A DNA stretch of 64,000 nt from Methylococcales bacterium. GTDB lineage: Bacteria; Pseudomonadota; Gammaproteobacteria; Methylococcales; Methylomonadaceae. Under the pieces are notes generated by a model. It was given only the letters and a program-made list of their open reading frames with translations. It made no database searches and had not been told where the DNA came from. Below, in pieces: positions 1 to 8,910 of the stretch (position 1 is the first letter of the stretch; each line of letters opens with the position of its first letter). The translations under genes were made by a program, and so were the position numbers. Location: contig JAQTUW010000002.1 in assembly GCA_028707085.1 (NCBI GenBank), forward strand, positions 124,001 through 188,000, in the 5' to 3' direction.

Positions 1-609
1 GTCGGGTTTGTCAATGAAGCCAAAAAGGCGGTTGCTGAAAAAGTGCAATTGCCCACGGGCTTTCATGTCGAATACGGCGGGCAGTTTGAAAACCAGCAGC
101 GGGCGGCGGCCCGGCTGGAGCTGGTCATTCCGGTAGCGCTGGGGCTGATCTTTTTGTTATTGTTCACCTCCTTCGGCTCGGTCAGACAGGCCGTGCTGGT
201 CTTGTCCAACATTCCAATGGCCATGATAGGCGGGGTGTTTGCCCTGGGGCTTTCCGGCGAATATCTGTCGGTACCGGCCTCGGTAGGTTTTATAGCGCTG
301 CTGGGTATCGCCGTGCTGAACGGTGTGGTCATGGTCAGTTACTTCAATCAGCTCTACGCCACCGGCATGACCTTGTCGCGCGTCGTCGTCATCGGCTCCG
401 GCCGCCGGCTAAGGCCGGTACTGATGACTGCCGGCATTGCCGCTTTCGGCCTGATTCCGCTGCTGTTTGCCGCCGGCCCCGGCTCGGAAATCCAGCGGCC
501 GCTAGCCATCGTGGTAACGGGTGGTTTATTATCATCCACCGCTCTGACCCTTATATTATTACCAATCCTGTACAAACTGTTTGGTCAAGGCAATGAGGCA
601 AAACCATGA
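1..609 (+). CDS. Heavy-metal RND efflux permease (CusA/CzcA family), C-terminal part
   Basis: The frame is open from the first base, so the 5' part lies outside the window; about 202 residues remain. They begin with the end of a periplasmic loop (LPTGFHVEYGGQFENQ) and continue into the last membrane helices: a helix rich in I/L/F, then FGSVRQAVLVLSNIP, then the Gly-rich segment GIAVLNGVV. These are typical of the heavy-metal branch of RND pumps, inner-membrane antiporters that feed metal ions into a CBA-type trans-envelope channel. The stop overlaps the next gene by 4 bp, so the DUF3240 protein is co-translated. The metal (Cu, Ag, Zn, Co) cannot be told from this fragment, because the Met/Asp residues of the transport path are upstream. 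Confidence 0.9.
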   Translation, partial: VGFVNEAKKAVAEKVQLPTGFHVEYGGQFENQQRAAARLELVIPVALGLIFLLLFTSFGSVRQAVLVLSNIPMAMIGGVFALGLSGEYLSVPASVGFIALLGIAVLNGVVMVSYFNQLYATGMTLSRVVVIGSGRRLRPVLMTAGIAAFGLIPLLFAAGPGSEIQRPLAIVVTGGLLSSTALTLILLPILYKLFGQGNEAKP

Positions 610-911
610 GTCACGAAGATTACCAGCTTAGCATCAATGTACCGCCCAGTCTCGAGGAGGCCGTGGTGGATTGCCTGCTGACAATTGAAAACGCCCGAGG
701 GTTTATCAGTTTTCCGGTTAACGGCCATCATCACAGCGGCCAGGGCCTGTCGTTAGCTGAGCAGGTAAGCGGCCGGCAACGCCGAATCCGCTTTCAGATG
801 AATGTCGACAAACAAAATATCGCCGAACTGCTTAACCGCTTAAAAACCGACTTTGACGGTTCCGGTCTACACTACTGGATCATGCCGGTTATTGAGCAAG
901 GTGAAATTTAA
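606..911 (+). CDS. DUF3240 family protein next to the RND pump
   Basis: A 101-residue soluble protein whose ATG overlaps the pump stop codon (ATGA). No signal peptide or membrane segment is visible. Its pattern (an N-terminal strand ending in VPPSLEEAVVDCLL, a His-containing middle with GHHHSG, and the C-terminal WIMPV) matches the DUF3240 family, whose genes usually follow CusA/CzcA-type pumps. The fold is expected to be ferredoxin/PII-like, which suggests a small regulatory or metal-sensing partner of the pump; that is inference. The three consecutive His (about residues 37-39) could bind metal. The function is otherwise unknown. Confidence 0.8.
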   Translation: MSHEDYQLSINVPPSLEEAVVDCLLTIENARGFISFPVNGHHHSGQGLSLAEQVSGRQRRIRFQMNVDKQNIAELLNRLKTDFDGSGLHYWIMPVIEQGEI

Positions 912-919
912 TCCTTATT

Positions 920-1267
920 ATGGATGTCTCATCCGTTTTTGCCGGCATACCGAAAAACTTGCCCGATGAATTATGCCAGACCCTGCTGACGGCTAACACT
1001 TTCCGGATCGAGCGCATCGTATCCAGAGGCCATAGCAGCAACAGCGGCTTCTGGTACGATCAGGCCGAGGACGAATGGGTCATGATCCTGAAAGGCCGGG
1101 CCGTACTCACCTTTGCCGATGACGGCGCAATCACCCTGGAGGCAGGCGACTATCTGCTGATTCCCGCGCATTGCAAACATCGCGTCGAATGGACATCGCC
1201 AACCGAAGAAACCGTCTGGCTGGCGATCCATTTCACTGCCAGAACCGACCACCCCCCCGGCCCATAG
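920..1267 (+). CDS. Cupin-domain protein
   Basis: A 115-residue single-domain cupin. The region around residues 50-105 shows the two cupin motifs: WVMILKGRAVLTF, then LEAGDYLLIPAHCKHRVEW. The G-D-x-x-x-I-P segment and following His residues are the usual beta-barrel metal-binding elements. It lies 8 bp after the DUF3240 gene and probably belongs to the same operon, but nothing in the sequence defines a substrate. No signal peptide is seen, so it is probably cytoplasmic. Small cupins of this kind are often annotated as possible sugar isomerases or metal-dependent enzymes; neither is supported here. Confidence 0.8.
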   Translation: MDVSSVFAGIPKNLPDELCQTLLTANTFRIERIVSRGHSSNSGFWYDQAEDEWVMILKGRAVLTFADDGAITLEAGDYLLIPAHCKHRVEWTSPTEETVWLAIHFTARTDHPPGP

Positions 1268-1331
1268 GGCTGTCCATGAATAGAAAACCTACTGCGAAAA
1301 AGCCGGTTTCCATTCTCGGACAGGCTCCTAG
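1268..1331. repeat. Dispersed hairpin repeat, family A, copy 1 (complete)
   Basis: A short palindromic element directly after the cupin stop. The left end carries TGTCC-x2-GAATAGAAAACC and the right end is close to its reverse complement (ATTCTCGGACAGGCTCC), so the whole can fold into one hairpin. The left half recurs at 6012-6048 and the right end at 15432-15450. It has no coding capacity; it looks like a REP/MITE-type element. Confidence 0.7.
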
Positions 1332-1367
1332 TAATCCGCCAAATCTATAATGACAGGATAAGAGCTA

Positions 1368-1510
1368 CCCATCTGCTGCCGGGGTATTCCGCCAGAGGAC
1401 GCCGTGAATACATCCATGTAGACTTTAGCCGGCATCCATGCCGCCTAAACCTCTGTCAAAATACCCCGGCAGCAGATTAGCCTATTCGTCAAAATAAAAT
1501 TGGCGAACTA
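1368..1510. repeat. Dispersed inverted repeat, family B, copy 1 (complete)
   Basis: Two long arms flank a spacer. ATCTGCTGCCGGGGTATT (1371-1388) is exactly complementary to 1460-1477, with weaker pairing outside it (CAGAGG against CCTCTG). After the right arm comes GCCTATTCGTCAAAAT, which recurs with changes at 12361-12395 and 31408-31457. The element abuts the 3' end of rhlE and could act as a folded 3' end for it, but no clear T-tract follows on the minus strand. Confidence 0.65.
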
Positions 1511-2797
1511 CTAGCGGGGCCTGGATCGCTGTTGACCGGACTTCCCCTCGGCAGTCGGACGCCTGCCTTGCGCGGGCGAGCGTTTCGCTGCCTGTGGCTT
1601 GTGGCCACCGGGTTTATTGGCCTGAACCTTGGGTTTTGGCGCGCTTTTGACCACATCCAGAGACACTTTTTCGTATCCTGTATCGGCAACTTGCGGAATC
1701 TGCCGCTTCAAGACCTTTTCGATTGCGGCAAGCAAATAGGCTTCTTCGGAGTCGACCAGCGAAATGGCCTGCCCCTCTGCGCCCGCCCTGCCGGTACGAC
1801 CGATACGGTGTACATAATCTTCGGCCACCTGCGGCAGATCGAAATTGATAACATGCGGCAACTGGTCGATGTCCAGGCCGCGGGCGGCTATGTCGGTAGC
1901 GATCAGCGCGGTTATGCCGCCGTTTTTAAATTCTTCCAGCGCTCTGACTCTTGCCCCCTGGCTTTTATCGCCATGCAGAGCCGCACAGCGAATGCCGTCC
2001 TGAATCAATTGCTTGCATAGCCGATCTGCGCCGTGCTTGGTTCTGACAAACACCAGCACCTGCTGCCAATTGCCGTTGCCGATCAGATAGGATAATAATT
2101 CCCGTTTGTGTTCGCGCCGGACGCCATAGACCAGTTGCGATACGGTATCGGCAGCGGCATTGCGCTTGGCGACCGAGATTTCCACCGGATCATTGAGCAG
2201 TTGCTCGGCCAGCCCACTGATTTCCGCGGAATAAGTGGCCGAAAACAGCAGATTCTGCCGTTTCTTGGGTAACATGCCGATGATTTTTCGTATATCGCGG
2301 ATAAATCCCATGTCCAGCATCCGATCCGCTTCATCAAGCACCAGATATTCAATTCGGGATAAATCCAGATGTTTTTGCTGAATCAAGTCCAGCAGGCGGC
2401 CAGGAGTGGCGACGATAATGTCGATTCCGCGCTGGATTTTTTGAATTTGCGGCACGATGCTGACGCCGCCGAAGATCGCTTCGGCAAAAAACGGCAAATG
2501 CTGACCATACGTTTTGACGCTTTCGTAGACCTGCATGGCCAGTTCGCGAGTCGGGGTCAAAATCAGCACCCGCACCGGCCGCGGTCTGTTCGGAATGGGT
2601 TTTTGCTGTAGCAATTGCAGCAAAGGCAGGGTAAATCCGGCTGTTTTACCGGTGCCGGTCTGTGCGCCCGCCATGACATCTCGGCCCTGCAGGATAACGG
2701 GAATGGCCTGCGCCTGAATGGGTGTAGGCGTTTCATAGCCCTGTTCGGCAACTGCCTTAAGAAGTTGCTCGGACAAGCCTAGTTCTGAAAATTGCAT
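1511..2797 (-). CDS. rhlE: DEAD-box ATP-dependent RNA helicase RhlE
   Basis: A 428-residue DEAD-box helicase that unwinds short RNA duplexes in ribosome assembly or RNA decay. All family motifs are in order: Q motif (FxxLGL plus TPTPIQ, 3-30), Walker A AQTGTGKT (45-52), PTRELA (82-87), TPGR (131-134), DEAD (155-158), SAT (186-188), and HRIGRTGR in the second RecA domain. The last 60 or so residues are a basic Lys/Arg/Pro/Gln-rich tail ([19 protein letters not shown] and onward), as in RhlE, which has a long basic extension and lacks the DbpA RNA-binding domain. RhlB or SrmB are less likely given the strong RhlE-type core. It is transcribed alone, convergent with the cupin gene. Confidence 0.92.
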   Translation of the reverse strand: MQFSELGLSEQLLKAVAEQGYETPTPIQAQAIPVILQGRDVMAGAQTGTGKTAGFTLPLLQLLQQKPIPNRPRPVRVLILTPTRELAMQVYESVKTYGQHLPFFAEAIFGGVSIVPQIQKIQRGIDIIVATPGRLLDLIQQKHLDLSRIEYLVLDEADRMLDMGFIRDIRKIIGMLPKKRQNLLFSATYSAEISGLAEQLLNDPVEISVAKRNAAADTVSQLVYGVRREHKRELLSYLIGNGNWQQVLVFVRTKHGADRLCKQLIQDGIRCAALHGDKSQGARVRALEEFKNGGITALIATDIAARGLDIDQLPHVINFDLPQVAEDYVHRIGRTGRAGAEGQAISLVDSEEAYLLAAIEKVLKRQIPQVADTGYEKVSLDVVKSAPKPKVQANKPGGHKPQAAKRSPAQGRRPTAEGKSGQQRSRPR

Positions 2798-2864
2798 GGA
2801 TTAACCTTTTGTTGTTGCGCCTCAATATAAGACGCGAATTTGAATGAGATTGTATTTGCTTGTG

Positions 2865-2901
2865 GTGTAACGCTAACCGGAATGAATGGTTGGCGTTACA
2901 C
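2865..2901. other. Hairpin between rapA and rhlE
   Basis: GTGTAACGCTAACC (2865-2878) pairs with GGTTGGCGTTACAC (2888-2901) with one mismatch across a 9-nt loop. It starts 11 bp beyond the rapA stop, so on the minus strand it forms a strong hairpin in the rapA 3' region. No T-run follows, so it is not a classical Rho-independent terminator. It may stabilise the 3' end or be a REP-like palindrome; only one copy is in the window. Confidence 0.5.
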
Positions 2902-2911
2902 GCGGTAAATC

Positions 2912-5731
2912 TTAACGGGTGACCACAAAGCGCACAGCATCCAGCCTTATCCGGGCATCCTGAATGCTTTCATGCGCCAGCATGACGGTTTCCTTGAGCT
3001 GCTCTATTTCCTGGCTTTTGATGCCCGGATTGATTTTTTTCAACCGCACCAGACGTTTTATTTCGGCTGTCAGGGTGGCGATCATCCGGTTGCTGGCGGT
3101 CGTGATCATGGTCTGCATTTGCCGGCTTGCCAGTTGTTCCGCCGCTTTTACCATATCAAGGATAAGCGGGCGCTGACTGCCCAGGAACTGGCATATCTGG
3201 GATTTATCAAAACTGTCGCCGGTTTCGACCATACTGTCGTGACTGACGGCTGCCGCCAAATCCTTTTTTTGTTGATCCAGCAAAATGCGGATGGGGGTCG
3301 GCGGTAAAAAGCGACCAATCTGCAATTCTGCCGGCGCACTGCATTCCGCCACGAACAGCAATTCCAGTAAAAACCGGCCTGCCGACAACATGGGATGCCT
3401 GACTACGCTAACCGCGGCATTGCCGGTTTCGCTGGACAAAACCAGATCCATGGCCGACAACACCATCGGGTGTTCGCAAGTCATGAACTGCATATCTTCC
3501 CGGGCCAGAGCGATTTCACGATTGACGGTGACGGTCAACCCATCGTCCAGCAGCATGGGGAAGTGGGCGATACGCAGATTTTCACTGGGCCGGAGAATAT
3601 GGCAGTCGCGGGAATGATATTCGACATCGACGCCATAGCAATCGAAAATTGCTTCCATGTACGGCCATAGCGCGCCATCGTTTTCATTGGCGCTGATCTG
3701 CTCCATAAGCTGTCCGGCTTCATCCTGACGGCAGGAATTGATTTCCAGCAGCAGATCCCGGCCGTTATGCAGCTGTTCGGTAACCTGAAGACTCAAGTTT
3801 CGGGTTTTCAGGATCAGGCCGTCAACCTGTTCCGGATTGTAGGAAAGCATGGCGGCCTGCAATTCTTCGCCCAGCAGCTTGAACACCTGCGATGCGCCCG
3901 AGCAATTATGCCGAAAGGCGTCCAGGCCTTCGTCATACCAGCGGTACAGCACATGCTGGCTGGTATTGGGCAAATAAGGGATATGCAACTGAATGACATG
4001 CTTTTGGCCAATGCGATCCAGCCGGCCGATGCGCTGTTGCAACAAATCCGGGTTTTCAGGTAAATCAAACAGAATCAAATGTCGCACAAATTGAAAGTTA
4101 CGGCCTTCGCTGCCTATTTCGGAGCAGATCAATACCTGCGCCCGGCTTTCTTCATCGGCAAAAAAGGCGGCTGCCCGGTCGCGTTCGACGATGCTCATGC
4201 CTTCGTGAAACACCGCCGCGGTATGGCCGACATGCAGGCGTAGCGCTTGTTCCAGTTGCAGCACGGTTTCCGCGCGTTTGCAGATCAGCAGAGCTTTTTC
4301 TTCGCCCAGCGCATTGAGTTTTTCAACCAGCCAATGCAGATAAGGACTTTGCTGCAAGCCGGTTTCATCCTCGCCCTGCAAGGCATAGCCATAATGCTGC
4401 CGGTCAGGGAAACCCTGCACGGTGTGCCTGGAGTTTCTGAACAGGATTCTGCCGGTGCCATGATGATCCAGCAACAACCTGATCAGTTCCTCCCTGGCCG
4501 GCGGCAGGCTGCGAATACCCTGTGCGGACGGCGCAAACCGGTTGGCGTCGGCATCTGCCGTCAGACCGGCATTGACTTGCTCCAGCAATTTGTCGACATT
4601 ATCCTGTTTTAACAGTTCTTTCAGATACGCCTGTTCCGCAGTCGCAAGCGCATGGCCGGAAATCAACAGATTTGCAAGCTGCGCAACCGGCTCGAATAGG
4701 CTTTCTTCCTGTAAAAACTGCTGAAACTGATAAAAACGATCCGGATCCAGCAGCCGCAAACGGGCGAAATGACTTTCCTTGCCGAGTTGCTCCGGGGTGG
4801 CTGTCAGCAGAATCAGGCCCGGCGTCTGCCGGGCCAGTTGCTCCACAAACAGGTAATCCGGACTTGGCGCGTCTTCCCGCCATTCCAGATGATGAGCTTC
4901 GTCCACCACTACCAGATCCCAACCCGCATCCATCGCCTGCTGCCGGCGATGAGGCGAATCGGCAAAAAACCGCTGGCTGCATAAAACCAGTTGCTCGTTC
5001 AGGAAAGGATTGCCGTCCGGATTCGCCAGGCAGCGGCTTTCATCAAAAATGCTGAACCGCAGGTTGAAACGGCGCAACATCTCCACCAGCCACTGATGCA
5101 GCAAACTCTCCGGAACCAGAATCAATACCCGCTGGCTCAGGTCATTGATCAGACGATAATGAATGATCAGACCGGCTTCGATGGTCTTGCCCAGTCCGAC
5201 TTCGTCTGCCAGCATGATCCGCGGCATAACCCTGCCGGCAGCCTGACGGGCAATATACAACTGATGTGGAATCAGCGCCGCGCGCGCGCCTTGCAAGCCT
5301 TTGACGGCCGATTGCTGGTGCTGCTGCTGACGGCGCCAGGTTTCATAGCGCAATAAAAACCAGGCAGTCGGATCGAACTGGCCGGTAAACAGTCGATCCT
5401 GCGGCTTGTTGAACTGGATATGATGATTGAGCTCCATTTCATCGATCTGCTGTAACTGCCCGTCTTCATCCGCCCCGATATAGGTTAGCAGCCCATTATG
5501 CTGCTGTGTCTGCTGCACGGTGATTTTAAGGTATTCCGTCGATTCGATGACATCGCCCTCGGCGAACAGCACGCGGGTCAGCGGCGCATTATCCCTGGCG
5601 TAAATCCGCTTGTCGCCAGTGGCTAAAAACAATACGGTAATGCGATTACTTTCTACTTCCAGTATCAAACCTAAACCAAGTTCCGATTCGGTATTACTAA
5701 TCCAGCGCTGGCCGGGAATAAATTCGTTCAT
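2912..5731 (-). CDS. rapA: RNA polymerase-associated protein RapA (Swi2/Snf2 ATPase)
   Basis: A 939-residue Swi2/Snf2 ATPase; E. coli RapA has 968. RapA binds RNA polymerase and promotes its recycling after termination. Visible parts: an N-terminal Tudor-like region (1-110, starting FIPGQRWISNTESELGLG), Walker A DEVGLGKTIEAGL (176-188), DEAH (277-280), the LLTATP motif, and the second RecA lobe with EIGSEGRNFQFVRHL and RIGRLDRIGQ. The C-terminal half after residue about 600 is RapA-specific. It is transcribed alone, with 114 bp before rhlE and 380 bp of upstream non-coding DNA. Confidence 0.93.
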   Translation of the reverse strand: MNEFIPGQRWISNTESELGLGLILEVESNRITVLFLATGDKRIYARDNAPLTRVLFAEGDVIESTEYLKITVQQTQQHNGLLTYIGADEDGQLQQIDEMELNHHIQFNKPQDRLFTGQFDPTAWFLLRYETWRRQQQHQQSAVKGLQGARAALIPHQLYIARQAAGRVMPRIMLADEVGLGKTIEAGLIIHYRLINDLSQRVLILVPESLLHQWLVEMLRRFNLRFSIFDESRCLANPDGNPFLNEQLVLCSQRFFADSPHRRQQAMDAGWDLVVVDEAHHLEWREDAPSPDYLFVEQLARQTPGLILLTATPEQLGKESHFARLRLLDPDRFYQFQQFLQEESLFEPVAQLANLLISGHALATAEQAYLKELLKQDNVDKLLEQVNAGLTADADANRFAPSAQGIRSLPPAREELIRLLLDHHGTGRILFRNSRHTVQGFPDRQHYGYALQGEDETGLQQSPYLHWLVEKLNALGEEKALLICKRAETVLQLEQALRLHVGHTAAVFHEGMSIVERDRAAAFFADEESRAQVLICSEIGSEGRNFQFVRHLILFDLPENPDLLQQRIGRLDRIGQKHVIQLHIPYLPNTSQHVLYRWYDEGLDAFRHNCSGASQVFKLLGEELQAAMLSYNPEQVDGLILKTRNLSLQVTEQLHNGRDLLLEINSCRQDEAGQLMEQISANENDGALWPYMEAIFDCYGVDVEYHSRDCHILRPSENLRIAHFPMLLDDGLTVTVNREIALAREDMQFMTCEHPMVLSAMDLVLSSETGNAAVSVVRHPMLSAGRFLLELLFVAECSAPAELQIGRFLPPTPIRILLDQQKKDLAAAVSHDSMVETGDSFDKSQICQFLGSQRPLILDMVKAAEQLASRQMQTMITTASNRMIATLTAEIKRLVRLKKINPGIKSQEIEQLKETVMLAHESIQDARIRLDAVRFVVTR

Positions 5732-6011
5732 TAAATTTTCTAATATGCAAAGCGGCTCTAAAAACCGAACATCAGCGATGTCGATTCAAAATTCTTATAG
5801 GAAACGGCAGTTTGATCGATCAGTTGCCGGTTAACTTGCCATCAATATTTTTACCGCATAGCCGAAACTCATCTGCGGTAAGTCTATTGCAAACAGCTAA
5901 TCGTAATGAATTCCAGCAATGAGCGATACTCGCTAGTTTGACAGGTAGGTAAAATCGAAGCGGAATGCAAGCACGGGCTGGAAATCAGTTTTTTCTGGCC
6001 GGCAACAGCCT
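5732..6011. other. Non-coding stretch upstream of rapA
   Basis: This lies between the rapA start and repeat copy A2. It should hold the rapA promoter, read on the minus strand, but no convincing -35/-10 pair was found. No conserved small reading frame with a ribosome binding site and no RNA gene was recognised. Confidence 0.4.
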
Positions 6012-6048
6012 GGGAGCCTGTCCGAGAATAGAAAACCTACTGCGGAAA
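6012..6048. repeat. Dispersed hairpin repeat, family A, copy 2 (half element)
   Basis: GAGCCTGTCCGAGAATAGAA followed by AACCTACTGCGGAAAAA. This matches the left half of copy 1 (1268-1300), and its first 16 bases are the reverse complement of copy 1's right end. The right arm is missing here. Confidence 0.65.
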
Positions 6049-6071
6049 AAACAATTTTTTAATCTGAAAAC

Positions 6072-6105
6072 GGGAAAGTTTGCCTTGAAACAGGCAAACT
6101 TTCCC
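6072..6105 (-). terminator. Rho-independent terminator of the BAX inhibitor-like gene
   Basis: A perfect 13-bp stem, GGGAAAGTTTGCC with GGCAAACTTTCCC, and an 8-nt loop, starting 6 bp beyond the stop of the minus-strand gene at 6112. On the minus strand it is followed by GTTTTC and a T-rich stretch. Confidence 0.75.
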
Positions 6106-6111
6106 TGAAAA

Positions 6112-6780
6112 TCAATCTCTGCCGCCAAAAATGCCTAAAAGCTGCAATAAACTGATGAACAGATTGAAAATGGATACATACAGGGAGACGGTCGCCAGAA
6201 TATAGTTGGTTTCGCCGCCGTGAATGATTTCACTGGTTTGATACAGAATCATGCCCGACATCAGCAAAATAAACATGGCTGAAACCGCCAGCGACATGAC
6301 CGGCATCGCAAACAGCAATGAGGCCAAACCAGCCAGAAAGGCAACCATGACGCCTACCATCAGGAAACCGGCCATAAAGCTGAAATCCTTGCGGGTGGTG
6401 AGCGCATAAGCGGACAGGCCCAGGAAAATGGCCCCGGTGCCGCCCAAAGCGGTCAGAATCAATTGATGTCCATTGCTGAATGTGTGCAGATACATGTTCA
6501 GGATCGGGCCCAGCGTCATGCCCATGAAACCGGTCAGCGCAAAAACAAAAACCAGCCCCAGGGCGCTATCGCTAAATTTGGTCGTTAAAAATAACAGACC
6601 GAAATAACCGACCAGTGTAATAATTAGACCCGGCTGGGGTAGGTCGAGCGCCATGGCCGCAGCCGCCGTGCCGGCGCTGAACAGCAATGTCATCGATAAC
6701 AGCAGATAGGTGTTTCTTAGAACCCTGTTAGTGGCCAGAACGCCGGTTTCCGGACGAGCTGTTACAGTATTTAAACGCAT
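6112..6780 (-). CDS. BAX inhibitor-1 / YccA family membrane protein
   Basis: A 222-residue integral membrane protein with about seven hydrophobic segments, typical of the BI-1/YccA/YbhL family. Diagnostic stretches are TNRVLRNTYLLLSMTLLFSA near the N-terminus and the C-terminal YVSIFNLFISLLQLLGIF-GG. Family members modulate FtsH proteolysis (YccA) or are pH-sensitive calcium leak channels; which applies here is not visible. The start at 6780 was chosen over an upstream in-frame ATG at 6825 because AGAGG lies 8 nt before it and MRLNTVTARPE fits the family start. It is a single gene with its own terminator. Confidence 0.88.
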   Translation of the reverse strand: MRLNTVTARPETGVLATNRVLRNTYLLLSMTLLFSAGTAAAAMALDLPQPGLIITLVGYFGLLFLTTKFSDSALGLVFVFALTGFMGMTLGPILNMYLHTFSNGHQLILTALGGTGAIFLGLSAYALTTRKDFSFMAGFLMVGVMVAFLAGLASLLFAMPVMSLAVSAMFILLMSGMILYQTSEIIHGGETNYILATVSLYVSIFNLFISLLQLLGIFGGRD

Positions 6781-6907
6781 GATGTATACCTCTATTGAAG
6801 TGAAACGAATCAATGAGACAATCAAAACTCGCCGGAGTTTCCGGAAATCGCCTCTCTATGATCATTAGTATAACCAAGAATCGGCAGAACAAAGAGGTTT
6901 TAAGAAA

Positions 6908-7315
6908 ATGACAGCAATGACAGCTTACGAACTGATAGGCGGAGAGACGGCGATTCGCAGTCTGGTTGACCGGTTTTATTTCTATATGGACATCCTGCCG
7001 CAAGCGCAAGGCATACGCGCCATGCACGCCACCAACCTATCCACAGCCCGTGACAAGCTGTTCAAATTTTTATCCGGGTGGCTGGGTGGCCCAAATCTGT
7101 TTATCGAGGAATTCGGCCATCCCATGCTGCGCATGCGGCATTTTCCGTTCGCGATCGGCGAAAACGAACGCGACCAGTGGATGCTGTGCATGAATACAGC
7201 CTTGTCTGAAATCAATATGGACGAACGCCTGCGCACCGAATTGCAGTTTGCCTTGCAACAACTGGCTACGCACATGATCAATCAGGAAGCGCCAATCCAA
7301 ATTTCCAATCCATAA
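6908..7315 (+). CDS. Group II truncated haemoglobin
   Basis: 135 residues. The group II (TrHbO-like) signature is clear: RFY at B8-B10 (22-24), the GGP turn (60-62), FGHP, then RMRHFPF with the proximal haem His at about residue 78, and DQWMLCM with the group II Trp(G8) at about 91. The CD1 position appears to be His40. Such proteins bind O2, NO or peroxide; roles in NO detoxification or redox sensing are known for the group but cannot be assigned here. A second ATG three codons on (6917) is an alternative start; AGAGG precedes both. It is divergent from the BI-1-like gene and followed after 6 bp by the YgjP-type protease. Confidence 0.92.
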   Translation: MTAMTAYELIGGETAIRSLVDRFYFYMDILPQAQGIRAMHATNLSTARDKLFKFLSGWLGGPNLFIEEFGHPMLRMRHFPFAIGENERDQWMLCMNTALSEINMDERLRTELQFALQQLATHMINQEAPIQISNP

Positions 7316-7321
7316 CCGGTC

Positions 7322-8062
7322 ATGTCCTTAAAACCGCATCTCCCCCCGCCTTTACATTATAGCCTGCGCCGAAGTTCGCGCGCCAAAACCGCGCGCATCG
7401 TGGTCAGGGTGGACAAAATTGAAGTCGTCGCCCCGCCGCATGTTTCCGAACTGAAAATAAAAGCTTTTGTCGATGCGCAGCAGGACTGGATCCGCTCCGC
7501 CGTTTTGCGGGTAGCCGAAAATGCCCGAACCATTCCCAGCCTGGCGCCGGAATTTTACACCGATGGCGCGAGCATTCCGTACCGGGGCAAACGGCTGCCT
7601 TTGCAGATCATGCACACCGCAAAGCAGACCGTTCAGATTCGGCTACAGGACGACAACGGGTTTATCGTCGCCTTGCCGGCGGATCTCGAGCCCGATTACC
7701 GTTCCGAACTGATTAGAACGATTTTGATCCGCTGGATGAAAAAACAAGCCAGACTGCACATGACCCGGCTGATTGAACACCACGCCCCACGCATGGGCCT
7801 GTTCCCGCGCAGCCTCAAAATCAAGACCCAAAAGAGCCGTTGGGGCAGTTGCGGGCCGAATAACGACATCAACCTCAACTGGCTGCTGATGCTGGCGCCG
7901 CCGGAAGCCATGGAATATGTCGTGGTACACGAATTGTGCCATATCAGGCACAAAAATCACTCAGCAGACTTCTGGGGGCTGGTTGCCGAACATCTGCCGG
8001 CTTATCAGCAACAGCGCCAGTGGCTTAAACAACAGGGCGCCAGCTTGATGAAGGGGTTGTAA
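7322..8062 (+). CDS. YgjP/DUF45-type zinc metallopeptidase
   Basis: 246 residues. The zinc-binding motif HELCHIRHKNH lies near residues 203-213, preceded by KSRWGSCGPNNDINLNW, the conserved YgjP segment. The family resembles WLM/SprT-like gluzincins; E. coli YgjP is a small relative with unclear physiological substrate. No signal peptide is seen, so it is probably cytoplasmic. The stop overlaps the next start (TAATG), so translation is coupled to the thioredoxin-like gene. Confidence 0.85.
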   Translation: MSLKPHLPPPLHYSLRRSSRAKTARIVVRVDKIEVVAPPHVSELKIKAFVDAQQDWIRSAVLRVAENARTIPSLAPEFYTDGASIPYRGKRLPLQIMHTAKQTVQIRLQDDNGFIVALPADLEPDYRSELIRTILIRWMKKQARLHMTRLIEHHAPRMGLFPRSLKIKTQKSRWGSCGPNNDINLNWLLMLAPPEAMEYVVVHELCHIRHKNHSADFWGLVAEHLPAYQQQRQWLKQQGASLMKGL

Positions 8063-8541
8063 TGCTAAAAAAATACGGGTTTTATCTGCTGGCTGCCGCC
8101 ATTATTTTTGGCGGACAATTCTTGCAGACCAGCAATCTGGTCAGGGGCAAGCCGCCACTGATCAACGGAACCACCCTGGACGGCATCCCCGCCATGCCGC
8201 TTATTGAAAAAGGCCCGGGCTTTATCTACTTCTGGGCGGAATGGTGCGGCATCTGCGGCATGATGCAAAGCGCGGTCAGCGCGGCAGGCCTGGATTACCC
8301 GCAACTGACTGTCGCCCTGCGCTCCGGCGCCGATAGCGCCGTGGCGGAATATCTGCATAAAAAGCAACTGCACTGGCCGGTAGTAAACGATCCGCACGGT
8401 GAAATCGCCGACCGTTACGGCGTTAAAGCCGTTCCGGCGCTGTTCTTTATCAATGCCGACGGCAATATTGTTTTTACCTCCGTGGGGTTTACCAGCGAAT
8501 GGGGTTTGCGGATAAGGGCATGGTTGGCGGGGTTGATTTAG
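8062..8541 (+). CDS. Membrane-anchored thioredoxin-like protein (TlpA/ScsD type)
   Basis: 159 residues. An N-terminal hydrophobic segment (5-20) is a signal anchor; the rest is a periplasmic thioredoxin fold with active site WCGIC (C62, C65) and the cis-Pro region AVPALFFINADG. The CGIC dipeptide and short length resemble ScsD-like 'protein disulfide oxidoreductases' more than DsbA. It probably reduces or exchanges periplasmic disulfides; the substrate is unknown. It is translationally coupled to the upstream metalloprotease. Confidence 0.82.
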   Translation: MLKKYGFYLLAAAIIFGGQFLQTSNLVRGKPPLINGTTLDGIPAMPLIEKGPGFIYFWAEWCGICGMMQSAVSAAGLDYPQLTVALRSGADSAVAEYLHKKQLHWPVVNDPHGEIADRYGVKAVPALFFINADGNIVFTSVGFTSEWGLRIRAWLAGLI

Positions 8542-8728
8542 TTACGGCTGTCGCATCAGGGAAAAAGCTTAATCAATGGGCGGTCGATGTCTTAAATCAG
8601 GCTGTGCGCCAGTAGCGTCGAGTATTGACGAATCAAGGCCCCACTCAAATCGCCTGAATTTTACGCAATTACCAAACACGCCATAAAACCAGCCAGTTAG
8701 GCTATCTTGTCACGGCTTGGTCACAAAG
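8542..8728. other. Non-coding stretch before the DnaA boxes
   Basis: This separates the thioredoxin-like gene from the mfd regulatory region. No open frame with a ribosome binding site, RNA gene or convincing terminator was found. Confidence 0.4.
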
Positions 8729-8751
8729 TTATCCACAAATACTGTGGATAA
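8729..8751. promoter_or_regulatory. Inverted pair of perfect DnaA boxes upstream of mfd
   Basis: TTATCCACA (8729-8737) and TGTGGATAA (8743-8751) are both exact matches to the DnaA box consensus, in inverted orientation with a 5-nt spacer. They lie about 160 bp before the chosen mfd start and about 100 bp before its predicted -35 element. Box identity is read directly; DnaA control of mfd is inference. A near-identical arrangement lies upstream of priA. Confidence 0.65.
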
Positions 8752-8854
8752 CTGCGGATTGCAAGGCATTGAGCAATGCAAAGTATCGGCTCGATCTCTT
8801 CAAGCGCCATCCAGCCCTCTATTCCCGAATTGGGCCGCTCTATCAAACGACAGG

Positions 8855-8882
8855 TTAACTGGAATCCTTTCAAGGGTATAAT
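8855..8882 (+). promoter_or_regulatory. Predicted sigma-70 promoter of mfd
   Basis: TTAACT (8855-8860), a 16-bp spacer, then a perfect TATAAT (8877-8882). A transcript from here would begin near 8889 and could not include an ATG at 8776, which supports the mfd start at 8911. Confidence 0.5.
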
Positions 8883-8910
8883 ACCGGCTTTAAAATGGAT
8901 CGCCCGTCCT

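Noticed and set aside
8776-8910. Mfd starting at the upstream ATG (45 extra residues)
   Set aside because: The extra part is not Mfd-like, a TATAAT lies inside it, and the shorter form has exactly the E. coli length.
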